A DNA stretch of 64,000 nt from Thioclava electrotropha (GTDB taxonomy: Bacteria > Pseudomonadota > Alphaproteobacteria > Rhodobacterales > Rhodobacteraceae): assembly GCF_002085925.2 (NCBI RefSeq), contig NZ_CP053562.1:1282001-1346000 (forward strand). The letters run 5' to 3'. The number at the start of each line of letters is the position of its first letter. Within the stretch, counting starts at the first letter, position 1. Below the pieces are notes generated by a model. That model made no database searches and was not told the DNA's origin. It saw only the letters and a list, made by a program, of their open reading frames with translations. This document shows positions 36,401 through 51,400 of this stretch, in pieces. The position numbers and the translations under genes were made by a program.

Positions 36401-39400
36401 GGATGCGGGCCCCTATTTCGTGGTCCAGATCAGCGGCTCGGTGACGCTCTTCGACTCGGTCACACTCAACGGCTTCCTGTCCGTCACGGGCACCGGCGAC
36501 TCCCTGACGATCCAGGGGACGGTTTCCGGCCGGATCGCGAATTTCGGCGCGGTCGAGGGGATGCTCTATCTCGAGGCGAATATCGGCGCGAGCGATCCGG
36601 GCGTGGTCGGGCGGGCGCAGCTGTCGCTGGTCGGCGGGTTGGAGCTTCCGGGCGTCAGCCTCGGCGGGTCGCTCTCGATCATGCTCGAATTCAACACCTA
36701 CGCGACGACGCAGGATCGCTACACGATCGTCACGCAGGGCGAATATAATGATCTCGTCGCCAACGGCGATGCGACCGCCAACACTGACGGCACCTTCTAT
36801 TACGGCACGATTTCGGTCGAGAACGGGCTGTTCCTGAAGGTCACCGGCACGCTGGTCGTCTCGGATGTGATCGAACTGACGGGCGTCTTCACCTTCCGCA
36901 TCGGCACCGCGCCCGATTTCGAACTGGTCGCGACGCTGGATGTGCAGGCGAAGCTCGTGGGCGTGGCAGAGTTCGGTCTGACCGGCGGTCTCGTGATCGC
37001 GGATGGCGGGCTGGTGATCTATGCCGAGATCGATCTCAACATCGACCTCGCAACCGTCATCACCGTGACTGGCGACGCGACCTTCCAGCTCAACACCTTC
37101 TCGACTGCGCGCACCCTCGAGATTCCGACCATCAATGCCAGCGGGCAGGAGAGCACGATTTCGGTCACCGTGGCCTCGGGCTTCAGCCTCGAGATCGTGG
37201 GCTCGGTCAACTTCGTTGGCCTCGCGACCGCCTCGGGCCGCGTCTATATCGGCCTCAACGCGAGCGAGTTCCGCGTCGAGTTCGATGTGACCTTCGGCCT
37301 TGCCGGGCTCAATATTTCGGCCGCAGGCGGCGCGGTGCTGTTCTTCAACTCCGGCACAGGTGAACTCGACGGTCTCGCGCTGCTTCTGGATGTCAGCATC
37401 AACGCCAATATCGCGCTGGTGATCGACATCGAAGCCAGCGGGAAACTGATGCTCAACACCGTCGGCCGCGACGTGACGATCTCGGGCCGTGTGCTGGAGC
37501 GCAACTCCTTCGTGCTCGATCTCAGCGGCAAGGTCGAGTTCCTGAAGGTTCTCAAGTTCGAAGCGGGCTTCCGGATCGAGGTCACGGACAACGCCTGGCG
37601 CGTGGACTTCAACGCGAGCATGGACTTCTTCGGTCTCGCCACGATGAGCGTGAACGGCTGGTTCAACTCGAAGGGCTATTTCGATCTGTCGCTGAGCGGT
37701 CGCCTCGTGCTGGGCTCGAACAGCTTCGGCCTGACGGGCAACTTCTCGATCCGGGTCTATTACCTCTTCGACGATGCGGCGGATGTCTACAAGCTCGGCG
37801 TCTCGGGCTCGGCCTCGGTCTCGCTGCGCGCCTTCAACATCAGCTGGGCCACGGTTTCGATCAGCTTCTCGGCCACCGCGACCGGCACCGGCCGCGTGCC
37901 GATCGTGATCTCGGCCAGCGCGAGCGTGAAGGTGCTCTTCGTGAAGGTCTCGGTGAGCATGTCCTTCACCGTGGGCTATGTCGAATTCCCGACCCCGATC
38001 TATCTCGCGGGCGATCTGAACGGCGACACCAATTCGGGCACCTACAAGGATTGGGATGACACCTCCACGATCCTCGTGCTGAACATGGGCGACGCGAATA
38101 CCAAGCGCGGCATCGGCGAAGCGACAGAGGGCGAGACCTATATCATCGAGGCCGTCACCCCGGTCGTGAACGGCGCGCAGACGATCCGCGTGATCTATTC
38201 GGGCCGCGAGCAGGTCTTCGAGCACGTCCACGAAATCCGCGGCTATGGCGGCTCCGGCGATGACCTGCTGGTCGTGCGCGACGGCGTCGCCGTGCCGATC
38301 CTCTTCGTGGGCGGCGCAGGTGTCGATACCGTGGCCTACGAGGGCGACGGTCAGGTCACGATCAACTCGGCCTCCGAGGGCGGCACCGCGGGCGATCTGG
38401 GCGATCAGATCAGCATCGGCAGCGGCGTCGCGGTTGGCTCGATCATCTACGGCTCGGGCGCGAATGACCGGATCGTCTCGGACGCGCTGGTGCCGATCAC
38501 CATCTACGCGCTCGGCGGCGATGACGTGGTGCTGCAGAACGGCACGGGCGTCGCCACGATCTATGGCGGCACCGGCGCGGACCGCCTGATCGGCGGCGCG
38601 GCGGCGGATGTGATCAATGGCGAGGGCGGCAACGACGAGATCGACGGTCGCGGCGGTGCGAACACGATCAATGGCGGCGGCAACGATGACCGTATCTTCC
38701 GCAGCCTCGCCTCCGACGGCGTTGAGGTGATCAACGGTGGCGGCGGCACCGATACGATCCTGCTTTATGGCACCGCGAACCCCGACACGGTCACGATCGG
38801 CCAGAAGCCCTCTGACTCCGGCATTCTGCAGGCGCTCGACGCCGATGGCAGCGGGTTCGAGGCCGACGGGGTCGAGGGGCTGATCATCCATCTGCTCGGC
38901 GGCACCGACACGCTGACGGTCAATCCGCTCGGCCAGACCGATCTCAACACGATGCGGATCGATGACGATCTGGTCGTGGAATCCGCCGATCCCGCGAAGG
39001 ATGTGGCCGAGATCGACGGCGCGAGCGACGGTGTGGCCGATGCGGTGATCTTCAACGGCACCGGCGGCGTCGATACCTTCACGCTGAAGGCGGGCGCGGT
39101 GGCCGATCAGGAATTCATCCTCGTCGCCGCCTGGTCGACCGGCACCGTGACCGTCACCTTCGACGACACGATCCGCGCCAAGGGCGACACGCTGCGCATC
39201 TCGGCGGCGGGCGGCAATGACAAGATCACCGCCGGCCCGGCCGTGGCTGCGGGCGACCCGGCCAATGCGACCCCGCTGACCCATGACCTGATCGCGCTGA
39301 CGCTGGAAGGCGAGGGCGGCAACGATCGGATCATCGGCTCGATCTTCAACGACGTGATCGATGGCGGCGCAGGTTCGGATACCGTGACGGGCGGCGAAGG

Positions 39401-42400
39401 GCTCGATGTCTTCCGCGACACCGACGAGGCGAACGAGACCGACACGCTGATCGAGGTCTTCGCGGGCGAGGATATGGGCCTCTACGAAAACCTGTTCCTC
39501 GTCGGCAAGGTCTTCCAGGCGGACGGCTCCACGGCCTATGCGGACGGCACGACCGATGGCACGATGGTGCCGGGCGACGCCGATCTGTGGAGCACCTCCG
39601 GTATTGGCGCGGGCGAGACCACGGTGGAGCGTCTGAATGGTATCTTCGAGGCGGTCGATCTGACCGGCGGCGACGGCGTCAACAACACCTTCGTCGTCAA
39701 TGACCTGAGCGGCTCGGTGACGGTGGGCGGTCTGGCGATCGGCGTCAGCGCCTTCAACGGAACCGTGACGCTCGACAACAAGGGCTCGGATGCGAGCGGC
39801 GATCTGGAGCATTACATCATCGCAGCCCCGCTCGGTTCGGGCTTCACCGTTCATATCACCGACAGCAGCACGACCGACGCCGACAAGCTGGTCTATCTGG
39901 GCTCGCAGGGTGACGATTATGTCGCGCTGTCGGTGGGCCTGATGGCCGCCTCGCGCTACACCAATGCGGCTGGCAAGGTGCTGGGCGCGGCCGCCGTCAG
40001 CATCGATCACAGCAATCTCGACGTGATCGAAGTCGATACCCGCGAAGGCGCCGACGTGATCGCGGTCACCGCGACCGATCTGCCGATCTACATCAATAGC
40101 GGCATCGGCGACGACGTGATCAATCTCGGCTCCGCCGCCTCGTCCGAGCCGGGCACGGCCCCGCTGGGCGGCACGCTCTCGGGCATCGCCGCGCTGATCC
40201 AGATCGACGCCTATGACACCTATAGCGGCCCGATCCTCGCAGATCGTGGCAATGATACGCTCAACATCGACGACAGCGGCAATACCGGCGCGACCACCGG
40301 GGTGATCGGGCTGGAAGATCGCACGGCGGTCGAGGGCTTCATCTTCGTGGATGGCTTCACCGCTGCGACTGCGGGCATCCGCTACATCGCGCTCGAAAAC
40401 GTCAATGTCGATCTGGGCGACGGTGTGAACGACGTCACCCTCAAGTCGACCGGCAAGCGCGACGTGACCACGCTCGAGACCCGCGACGGCGCCGATATCA
40501 TCAAGGTCTTCGCGATCAACGGCCCGACCACGATCGACACCGACGCGGGCGACGATGCGGTCACCGTCACCGATGACGATCCCGACACGTCGCTGGCCAA
40601 TGACGGCACGCTGAACGCGATCCTCTTCGGCTACCTGACGATCGATGCGGGCGCGAACGATCCGGTCACCTACGAGGTCGACGGCACCATCGTGAACCAT
40701 GGCGACACGCTGGTCGTGTCGGATGCGGGCGACACGCTGCCCGATCAGGGCGGCTATCTCAGCGGCACCGAGATCGTCGGCCTCGGCATGACGCTGGGCG
40801 TGGTCTATGCGGGCTTCGAGGAGCTGGAACTGTCGCTCAGCAACGGCAATAACGGCTTCCACGTCTCCGACACCCATGCGGGCATCACCACGCTGAACAC
40901 CGGCGACGAGACCGCGACGGGCGATGCCACCTCGGATGCGATCACCATCGAGAAGATCTCGGGCCGCACCTTCCTCAACCTCGGTGCGGGCAACGATCTG
41001 GTGCAGGTCAACTACTACGCAGACGGCACCCAGACCTTCCTCAACGGCATCGACGGGTTCGAGCTGGATATCGACGGTCAGGCGGGCAGCGACCTCTATG
41101 ACATCGGTCTGGCGAGCGCGGGCAACTCCACGATCCGCATCCTCGACACCGGCACCGCCTTCGACGGCATCGACCGCGCCGAAATCCGCGGCACGGACGG
41201 GCGCGACCTGTTCCTGTTCCGCGCCAATCAGGACCTCGATGTGGGCGTGGTCGCGGCGCTGCCGATCGCCGAGGACGGCACGATCCTCAACACCGTGGTC
41301 GAGCGTGTGGAATACAACTCCGCCATCGACGCCGATCTGCGGGTCTTCGGGCGTGCGGGCAATGACCTCTTCGTCTTCGACGACACGCTCGCGGGCGTTC
41401 AGGCCTTCGGCGATGCGGGCGACGACACGTTCCAGATCGGCCAGCTCTTCGCCTCCTTCCGCGACGAGCAGAACCCCTATAACGGCCTGAGCGGCATCGA
41501 CTATTACGAGACCACGCAGGTCACCGTCGGCTTCCTGTCGAACGGCGTCAGCTTCGACACCACGATCCGTGGCGGCGACGGCGAGGACAGCTTCACCGTC
41601 TATTCCAACAAGGCCGAGCTGTTCCTCTATGGCGAGGCCGATGACGACACGTTCCAGGTCCGCTCCTTCGTTCGCGTCGACCCGAACGATCCGGCCGCGC
41701 CGTTTACCAACATCAATGGCGGGCAGGGCGCCGACTTCATCCAATACGCGGTGAACGCGCCGGTGCGCATCGACGGCGGCGACGGCTTCGACACGATGAC
41801 CGTTATCGGCACCGAGATGGGCGACGACTACGTGATCACCAAGAACGGCGTCTATGGCGGCGGGCTGTTCATCTCCTACACCGGCATGGAGAAGCTGGTG
41901 GTCGACGCGCTGCAGGGCAACGACACCTTCTTCATCGAGAGCACTTCCGAGGGCGTGCTGCTGGAGATCGTGGGCGGTCTGGGCTCGGATAGCGTGAACC
42001 TCGGCGGCTCCGATCTCGACGGTGTCACCGAGGGCGGCGCGATCACCGTCGTGTCGAACGGTCTCAACGGTCACAGCGGCCTGATCCAGACCACGGTCGA
42101 CAGCACCGATCCGCGCTATCAGGCGATCTGGGCGCAGGATCCGGTCTCGCAGATCAAGGACAATGACGCGCCCGATCTGGTCTTCTTCAACGCCGATGGC
42201 GAGGCGGGCTCCAGCGTGCTGCGCGTCTTCGAGGCCGCAACCGCCGATCCGACCATGTCGGTCACCCGCTACGCGATCGCGCTCTCGCGCGCACCGGACG
42301 AAGACGTCTACATCACGATCTCGCCGACGCTGGGCACCGAGGGCGATGTGGCCGCGGGCGCCGAGGGTGTGCTGGTCAACGGCTCGGCCTCGGGCACGGT

Positions 42401-45400
42401 GCTGCACTTCACGGCGGCCAACTGGGATACGCCGCAATACGTGACCGTCACCGCGATCAACGATCTGGTGGCAGAGGGTCGCGGTATCGTCCAGCTGCGC
42501 CATACCGTAACCCAGGGCGACAGCCGCGCCGATGATACCGGCTTCGACAATCTCGCCGTGCCGAACATGCTGGTCGATGTGATCGACGACGAAGTGGCTG
42601 AGCTGCTGATCTTCCCGGTCGACAATTCCTCGGCCATCGATCTCGCGGGCGATACCATCGTGGCCGAGGCGGCTGCACTTGCCGCAAATGACCGCTTCGC
42701 CGTGATGCTGAGCCGCGCGCCGACTGGTCCGGTGCAGGTGAACTTCGCCGTCGATGGCAATGTGACGCTGTCCTCGAATGTCGTGAACTTCGACGGCTCC
42801 AACTGGAATACCGCGAAATTCGTGACGATCACCGCGGTGAACGACAGCGCCGACGAGGGTGTGCATTACGCCCGCATCCAGCCCACGATCTTCGAAGACA
42901 CCCGCGACGCCTTCCTCGGTGCGACCTATGCGGATGTGGCCGGCGGGGTCGCGGCGAATATCAACCGCGACATCAGCCAGCCGCGCAGCGCCGAGGTGCT
43001 CTATACCGCGGCCGATCTGACGATTCTGCGCCCGAATATGGCCGTGGCCGAGATCTACACGCTCACGCTGGGCGGCATCGACTATGTGGTCGGCGTCGGG
43101 ATCGGCGAAGTGGTGGCGGATCTCTCGACCGTGACCGAGGGCACGATCGTCGTCGATGCGCGCCTCGATCAGACCGCCACCGCCGCGGATATCGCTGATG
43201 CCTTCGCGACGCTGGTGAACGCGGACGCCGAGCAGGCTGCAACGATGACGGGCACGGGTGCCACGCGCAGCATCGCGGCTGCTGCGGGCGTCTCCTTCAA
43301 GCTCCTGATCGAGACGAGCGATCCCGCCTCCGGCTATCTCTTCACGCCCACCGGCGACATCTATGTCTCGATCTCGGGCGACGCGTTCGAGTTCTCGAGC
43401 GATGAACTGAGCGTCGATGCGGCCACCAGCAAGCGCGCCTATGACATCGTGGCCTTCCGCCTAGGCGCGTCGCTGGCCGACGGCACGCTCGCCGCCGATG
43501 GCACGCTGGTCGATGGCGCGACCTGGATCATCAAGCTCGACGGTCTGCAGGTTCAGGCGACCGCCGAATTCGGCGACACCATGAGCGACATCGTCAACAA
43601 GCTGGTCGCGCAGTTCGCGGGCGCCGATTACTCGGCCTCGGCGGGCTATCTGCAAGCGACGCTGCTGCCCTCGGTCGAAGGCGCGATCTACTCCAATGCC
43701 GGGGCGAAGACCTGGACCATTCTCGTCGATGGTCAGCTCATCAGCTACACCTCGCAATCGGGCGACGAGCTGGGCGGGATCGCGGGCATCTCCGACGAGC
43801 TCGCAGCGCAGATCAACGCGGCCAATCTCGGGATCACGGCGGTGGTCGATGCCAATGGCGCGATTACGCTGACCTCGGCCACGGCCTTCTCGCTGCTGCC
43901 GCTCGATAGCGAAGACGCCTCGATCGCAATCGCGAGCGATGCGAGCCTGACGCCGCCGAGCTACGATCTGGGCGAGATCTTCATCTTCCGCACCCCGGGC
44001 GCGGGCGGCATCGAAGCCTTCTCGATCGAAGTGCTGCGCAAGACGAGCCCCGACGCGGCGGACACCCGGACCGGCGGCGCCTATGTCAGCGCGGATGCGG
44101 TGAAGTCGCAGACCCATTGGCAGCTTGCCCGCATCGCCTTCGCGGCGCCGATGATCCCGATCGTCATCCCCGAGGGCACGAGCCTCGCCTATGAGATCGG
44201 CACCAACATCACCAATGCCGAACTCGCGCAGCAGTTCACGCCCTACAGCTATGTCGTGGGCAGCAACGGCGACAATCTCGCGCCCGCGCCGCTCGACGTC
44301 ACCGTGCTCGATGACGACGCGCCGACGGTGGAGATCATCCAGACCGGTGGTTCGACCGATCTGGCCGAGCGTGCGCCGGGCGATGTGCAGGTCGTGGACA
44401 GCTTCTCGGTCGTGCTGACCGGTGCGCTGAGCGGCGACAACACGGTCCGCGTCGATGTGACCCCGCTGCCGACCCGTACTTACAATTCGCAAGAGGCGTT
44501 CAACGCGGATGCGAACTTCGGCGAGAACGAACTCGTGCAGGTTCAGGTCGCTGCCCCGCTTGCAGCCCTGTCGCTGGCAGGGGAGGCGGTCGAAGGTGAG
44601 ACCTGGCAGGTCACCCTGTTCAACGATGTGGACCTCCGCGCAGGCGCCCAGACGGTCGGCTACACGGTTCAGGCGGGCGACGATCTTGATGCGGTTGCTG
44701 CGGGCCTGATCGCCGCGATCAATGGCGTCACGGGCTACAACGCCACGCTCACCGCCGATGGCGCGATCGAAATCTCGGTCGATGCCGCGGCGACGTTCAC
44801 CCGCTTCTTCGTCGAGGTCGGCATCGCGGGCGACAGCCAGGGCAGCATCGACACCCGCACCGTGCAGGACTTCAACTTCGCCAACGTCCTCGAATTCGAG
44901 ATGATGGGCGTGCCCACGGTGGGCGAGGTCTGGACGGTCAACTTTGACGGCCAGAGCTTCTCGCATACCGTGAGCGCCGGGCAGTCGCTGTCGAACATCG
45001 CTGCCGCGCTGGGTGCGAAGATCAACCTCGCGAATGATGCGAGTACCGCGAATGGCGATCCGCGCGCCTATGAGGTGATCGTCGATGGTCGCGCGATCTC
45101 GATCCGCGAACTGGCCGATCCGGCGGCGGATTACGCAGCCTCGGCCTCGGTCAGCGGCCAGAAGGCGGGCGAGATCGCGGCGCGTCAGTTCGTCGAGTTC
45201 GATAACACCAACTGGATGACCCCGCAGCAGGTCACCGTGATCGCGATCGACGACACCATCGTGGATGGCGGCGACGCGCAGGTCTTCGGCGCCTTCAACG
45301 ACCGCGTGAATTCGATCCGCGGCCCGGTCTCGATCATCGGCGGCGAGAGCGATACCGACGTGTCGCTGCGCGTGCCGGTGCTGCTGCCGGGCGAGACGAA

Positions 45401-48400
45401 CATTCCGCTCGCTGATGGCGTGACCGGGACGGTGACCGGTGGCGGCACCGTGATCACCATCGATCCCGAAGAGCTGACCCATGTGAACGGCGATTACGGC
45501 GAGCGTCCGGGCTTCGATCCGCGCATCAACGACACCGCCACGATCTACGACATCGCGACCATCGATCCCGATGGCACGCTGAGCGGCCGTGTCGATGTCG
45601 CGAGCGTCTCGGAAGACATCCTCTCGCTCGTCAACGATGCGGGCATGACACTCACGCTGATGGTCGGCACGCAGGATGCGGTCGAGGCGAGCTATGTCTG
45701 GTTCTTCGGCACCCCCGATCAAAGCGATCTGGCGCTGATCGACTGGCTGACGGCCTCGGTCGATCTGGCGGGCGACGTGACCGCGTTCGAGACCGTGACC
45801 GTGACGCTCGACAGCACCGACTTCAGCTACACGCCGGATACCGAGCACGCCTACCGCTCGATCGTGCTGCGCGAACTGGCCGCGCTGATCGACGCCTCCG
45901 CCGAATATGAAGCGGTGGCGACGGTGAACCTGCTGGGCGAGACCCGCCTGCATGTGAAACGCGCCGATGCAGCCGCCTTCGATATCGCGGTGACCACCTA
46001 TGCGGGCCTGACCTCGACCATCGGCGGCGCGCCGGTGCAGAGCCTCTATAACGACGCGAATATCCACTGGACCGCGGCCGCGTTCCATCTGATCCAGCCG
46101 CCGGTGAGCGGCGCGAACTGGGCGCTGACGATCAACGGTGCGGCCACCCCGGCTTCGGTCGCCTCCGATGGCAGCTTCGGCTCGGTTACCCAAGGGTTGG
46201 CGGCGCGGATCTCCTCGGTCTATGCGCCGGTCGTCTCGGGCAGCCAGATGGTGCTGGAGAGCACGCCGCCCGCCGACTTCGACACCGATCCGGGCGCGCT
46301 CATCACCTATGCCCCGGTCAATCCGAACCTGCGCGTGGACGAGGCCGAGCAGATCGACACGCTCACCGTCTTCAACAACGAGAGCCCGGCCATCGACAGC
46401 GGCGTGCTGACCGAGAACCACCTCTCCGGTCTGGGCATGGGCGGCGACACCTATATCGGCGGCGAGCTAATCGCGGGCGGCGTCAACTATACCGGCCTCG
46501 AAGTGGTCGACATCCGTCTGGGCCGCAACGTGGATACCTTCACCGTCGAAAGCACCCATCGCGGCAAGACCATCATCGACAGCGCGGAAGGCAATGACGT
46601 GATCTACGTGAAGACCACTGCCGGTCACACGATCATCCGCACCGGCAATGGCGACGATCAGGTCTATGTCGGCTCGGATCAGGGCGTGGTCGACCAGATC
46701 ACCGGCCTGCTGATCGTCGATATGGGCGCGGGCGAGAATGACCGTCTGTTCCTCGATGACAGCGCCGATCTGAACGACAATGTCCTCGTCCTGGACGGCG
46801 CGCGCGTGGCCGGGCTCGATATGCCCTCGGTGGCGGAGCGTATCCAGATCGAGACCCGCGGCACCGGCGGCAGCTTCACGCTGGCTCTGCCGGATGGCAC
46901 GCCGGTCACGGTGGCCTTCGATGCGAATGCCGCAGCGATGAAGGCCGCGATCGATACGGTCTTTGCCGATTACGGCACCGATGCCGAGGTGAGCGTCGAG
47001 GCGACCGATAGCGGCTATATCTACACCGTCATCTTCGGCGGCCCGACCGGTGGCGTCGATCTGCCCGACTTGATCGTCGATGCGAGCGGCATCACCAGCG
47101 ACGCGAACACCACCGCCAATATCGAGGTGACCGAAGTCATCAAGGGCACCACCGATCCGGGCCTGAACCAGATGCAGGCGATCACCATCGCGGCCGAGGG
47201 CGGCACCTTCACGCTGGCCTTCATGGTGCCGGATGTGCTGGGCAACATGGATCTGCGTATCTCCGACCCGATCGCCTATGACGCGACGGCCGAAGAGATC
47301 GCCGCGATCCTCGAGCCGATCCTGAACCCGAATAACAGCCGTCCGTTCCTGCCCTACACCAAGAACTTCGCGGTCGACCGCTTCGGCGACACGATCTACC
47401 TGACCTTCCAGGGCGCGCTGGCTCAGACCACGGTGGAAGCTGTCGATACGCGCGGCCTGACCGGCGATGTGCTGGAGGCGCGCATCGATATCGCCGAGCC
47501 GAGCGCGGGCGACACCTTCACGATCGATCTGACCGATCTGGCGACGCCGCTCTTCGACGATGCCTTCCCGGGCGACTTCGCGCTGTCCTCCTTCGTCTAT
47601 ACCGCGCTGGCCGGCGACACGGCGGCGGATGTGGCGGCGGCGCTGGCAGCCCAGATCATGGATGCGCAGGGCCCGAATATCATCGCCCATGTCGAGGGCA
47701 CGGTGCTCGTGATCACCTCGCGGTCGGGCGAACGGATCTCGGTCGTGGTCAATGGCGGCGACCCGGCGCTCGACTATCTGCTCGGCCCGCTGGGCATCCA
47801 GACCGATCTGGCCAAGCTCGAGATCCGGATGGACGGTGTCGATTACTATGGTGTCGAATATCTCGAGATCGGCATGGGCGCGGGCAATGACGTGATCAAC
47901 GTGCGCGGCACCACGGCCCATACCACGCTGACCCTCGGCGCGGGCGACGAGCGGATCTATGTCTCCTCCGAGGCGGGCTTCGGGCTCGACACCGATACGA
48001 CCTTCCTGACCGGCCACCTGCTGAACATCGAAGGCATGCTCAACATCGAAGCGGGCACCGGCCGCCACAAGCTGATGATCTCGGATGAGGCGACGGTGCA
48101 GGGCGACGGCACCACCGATCTGCGCGCCGAGATCACCGATGACCGCGATGCCGCGCTGGCCGCTGCTGCCGCCTGGGGCGACGATACCGAGCTGTCGAGC
48201 GTCAGCGAGATCTTCGTCGTCGGCATCGCGCCCGCGCCGATCACCTATGGCGCGGATGCGGCGGGCAACTTCCTGGGTGGTATCACCTACTGGACCGGCT
48301 TCGGCTCGGATGCGATCGCGATCGACGGCACCCATGCGCGCGATATCGAAGGCGGCCGCGAGCTGACGGTTCTGAATACCGGTCTCGGCAATGACGACGT

Positions 48401-51400
48401 GACCGTCGATCTGCAGGCGGGCGAGGACGGGGCCTTCGCGCTCAACACCCAAGGCCCGCATGATGCGAATTACGCGCCCGACTGGGGCTATGCCCGCGAC
48501 TATCTGGAATTCGCCGATGACGATATCGTCGATGCCGCCCTCAGCACGCTGCCGCTGATCATCTTCGGCGGGCAGGGCGATGACCGCATCACCTCGGGGC
48601 TCGCGAATGACATCGTCTTCGGTGATCGCGGCCGGATCGACTACCTCACCGCGGATGGCACGGGCTATGCGCTCAAGCTCGGCTCGGGTGGCCCGGATCA
48701 CGTCAATGACGGCACCGATGTCGCGCCGACACTGATCTACACGATCGACCCGACCATCGGCGGTGCGGACACGATCACCACGCTCGGCGGCGACGATATC
48801 GTGCTGGGCGGCGTCAATGGCGACACGATCACCACCGACGGCGCGACCGACAGCGGCATGGATGTCGTGATCGGCGACAGCGGCTTCATCGACTATGTCT
48901 CGGCTGACGGCGACCGTACCGATATCGACGAGATCGCCACCACCGCCGAGACTTATGGCGGCTCCGACCGGATCGTGACGGGTCTGGGCGACGATATCGT
49001 GCTCGCCGGTGAAGATGGCGAGACGATCATTGACGCACTGATCGACGGCACCCGCTCGCGCGACCGCGAAACCATCGCCGCGACGATCCTCGCCGAAGGG
49101 CAACAGATCGCGGGTGACTATGTCGATGCGGGCCAGGGCGACAATATCGTGCTGGGCGACAACGGCCGGATCGTGGCTGCCACGGATGACGCGCCGCGCT
49201 TCGGCACGCAGCCGCTCACGCTGGGCCGGATCGAGACGACCACGCCCGAGATCGGCGGCGATGACGTGATCCTTGCGGGCATTGGCTTCGACATCGTGCT
49301 GGGCGGCACGGCGGGTGACGTGATCCGCGTGGCCGAGGGCGAGGTCTATGACGTGGCCGTGGGCGATACGACCCTGCGCGATGCGGGCAATATCGTCCTT
49401 GGCGACAATGGCTATATCGACTGGGTCAAGGCGGATGGCGATGCCTCCGACATCGACGAGATCGCCTCGACCGCCGAGGCGATCGGCGGGGCCGACTGGA
49501 TCGTGACCGGCGGCGGCGACGATATCATCATCGCGGGTGTCGACGGCGGGGCTCTGAGCGTCGATTGGGGCGATGGCGAGACCGTCATTTCGGGCGACTA
49601 CGTGAACGCGAGCCAGGGCGACAATATCGTGCTGGGCGATAACGGTCGGATCGTGGCCGCGACGGAAGATGCGCCGCGCTTCGGCACCCAAGCGATCACG
49701 CTGGGCCGGATCGAGACCACCGCGCCCGAGGTTGGCGGCGATGACGTGATCCTTGCGGGCATCGGCTACGATATCGTGCTCGGCGGGGCTGGCGGCGACG
49801 CGATCAACGTGAAGATCGACGAGGTCTATGCCGCGACCGACTCGGTGACCACGCTGCATGATGCGGGCAATATCGTGATCGGCGATACCGGCTTCATCGA
49901 CTGGGTCGGCCTCGACAATGACGCAACCGATATCGACGAGATCGCGACGACCGAGGATCGCTATACTGACACCGGTGCGATGATCGGCGGCAACGATCTG
50001 ATCGCCACCGGCGCGGGCCGCGACTTCATCATCGGCGGCACGGCGGATGACACGATCTTCGCAGGCGCGGGCAACGATCTGGTCTTCGGCGATCACGGCC
50101 GGATCGTCGCGCAGCCGGGTGGTGGCGTGGATGCCGACCTGCTGCCGCTGAACCTGACCGAGCTGACCACGCAGTTCGACTTCTACTCGATCCTGCGCAG
50201 CGAGCTGGACGGCGGCGGGCGCGACATGATCTTCGCCGAGGATGGCGCGGATATCGTGCTGGGCCAGCAGGGCGCGGACGTGATCTATGGCGGCAATGGC
50301 GACGACGACCTGATCGGCGGTCACAACCGTCCGGGCGGCGATGACGGCGCGGACCGTATCGACGGCAACGGTGCGGTGCTGTTCGAGGATCGCCCGGTGA
50401 TCAGCGCCTGGTTCGATCTGGACGCGCAGGCGCTCGACCCGAATGCGACCGACAACGACGTGATCCTTGGCGACAATGGCATCGTTATCCGCACCGACGC
50501 GGCCGAGAGCCTGCGCTTCCGGATGCTCGCCGATGGCACGCTGACTATTTATGACGCTGCCGATGACGGCACCGGCTCGAACGCAGGGACCACGGCACAG
50601 ACCAACCCGACCGGCGTGGAAGAGCGGCTGATCGCCCTCTTCGACCACACCGACACGAACGAGGCGACCCGGACCGACCTCTACGGTGCGGATTACCTCG
50701 CAGGCGGCGCGGATGACGATGTGATCTTCGGCCAGCTTGGCGACGATGCGATCCAGGGCGATGGTTCGGCCACGTTCCGTGGGCTTGCGCTCACCACCGC
50801 CTATGACGCGACCGATAACGGCTACGCCACGCGCCTTGCCGACGGCACGCTCAGCGTGAACCCGACCCGCAGCATCGACGCGGCGCGCGACGGCGACGAC
50901 TATATCGAAGCCAATGGCGGCGACGACATCGTGTTCGGCGGGCTCGGTCAGGACGACATCATTGGCGGCTCCTCGGATCTCTACATCCATGATGCGCGGG
51001 CGACCGGTGAGGGCTTCAGCCTCGATCTGCTGGCCACGGCGAATGTCACCGAGGCCTTCCGTCCCGACGGCGCCGATATGCTCTTCGGCGGGCAGGGCGA
51101 CCCGGTGACGCTGAGCCGCAACGATTACGGTCAGAGCGGCGCCAACGCCCATGCCCGCGACGCCGATGTGATCCTTGGCGACAATGGCCGCATCCTGCGT
51201 CTGGTCGGCGCGACCGGGTTCATCGGCTTCAACTACGACACGCTCGATCCGGCGCGGGCCTCGGGCACGGCGGTTGGCGGCGAGGATCATTCCGACGCTT
51301 GGCTGGTGGTGCGCGCGGTCGAGCTGCTCGACTACCATACCGGCGGCCCGGATGTCTCGGGCGCGGATGCGCTGGCCGACAATGGCGGCGCGGATGAGAT

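Noticed and set aside
26787..42866. Minus-strand open frame of 5359 codons opposite the giant gene
   Set aside because: It is in exact codon register with the sense gene, Arg/His/Val/Asp-rich without domains, and stays open only because the sense strand lacks TTA, CTA and TCA codons.
48850..50110. CRISPR-like repeat pattern
   Set aside because: The repeats are long, in-frame and protein-coding (RTX-like units), with a 480-base period and no short repeat/spacer structure.
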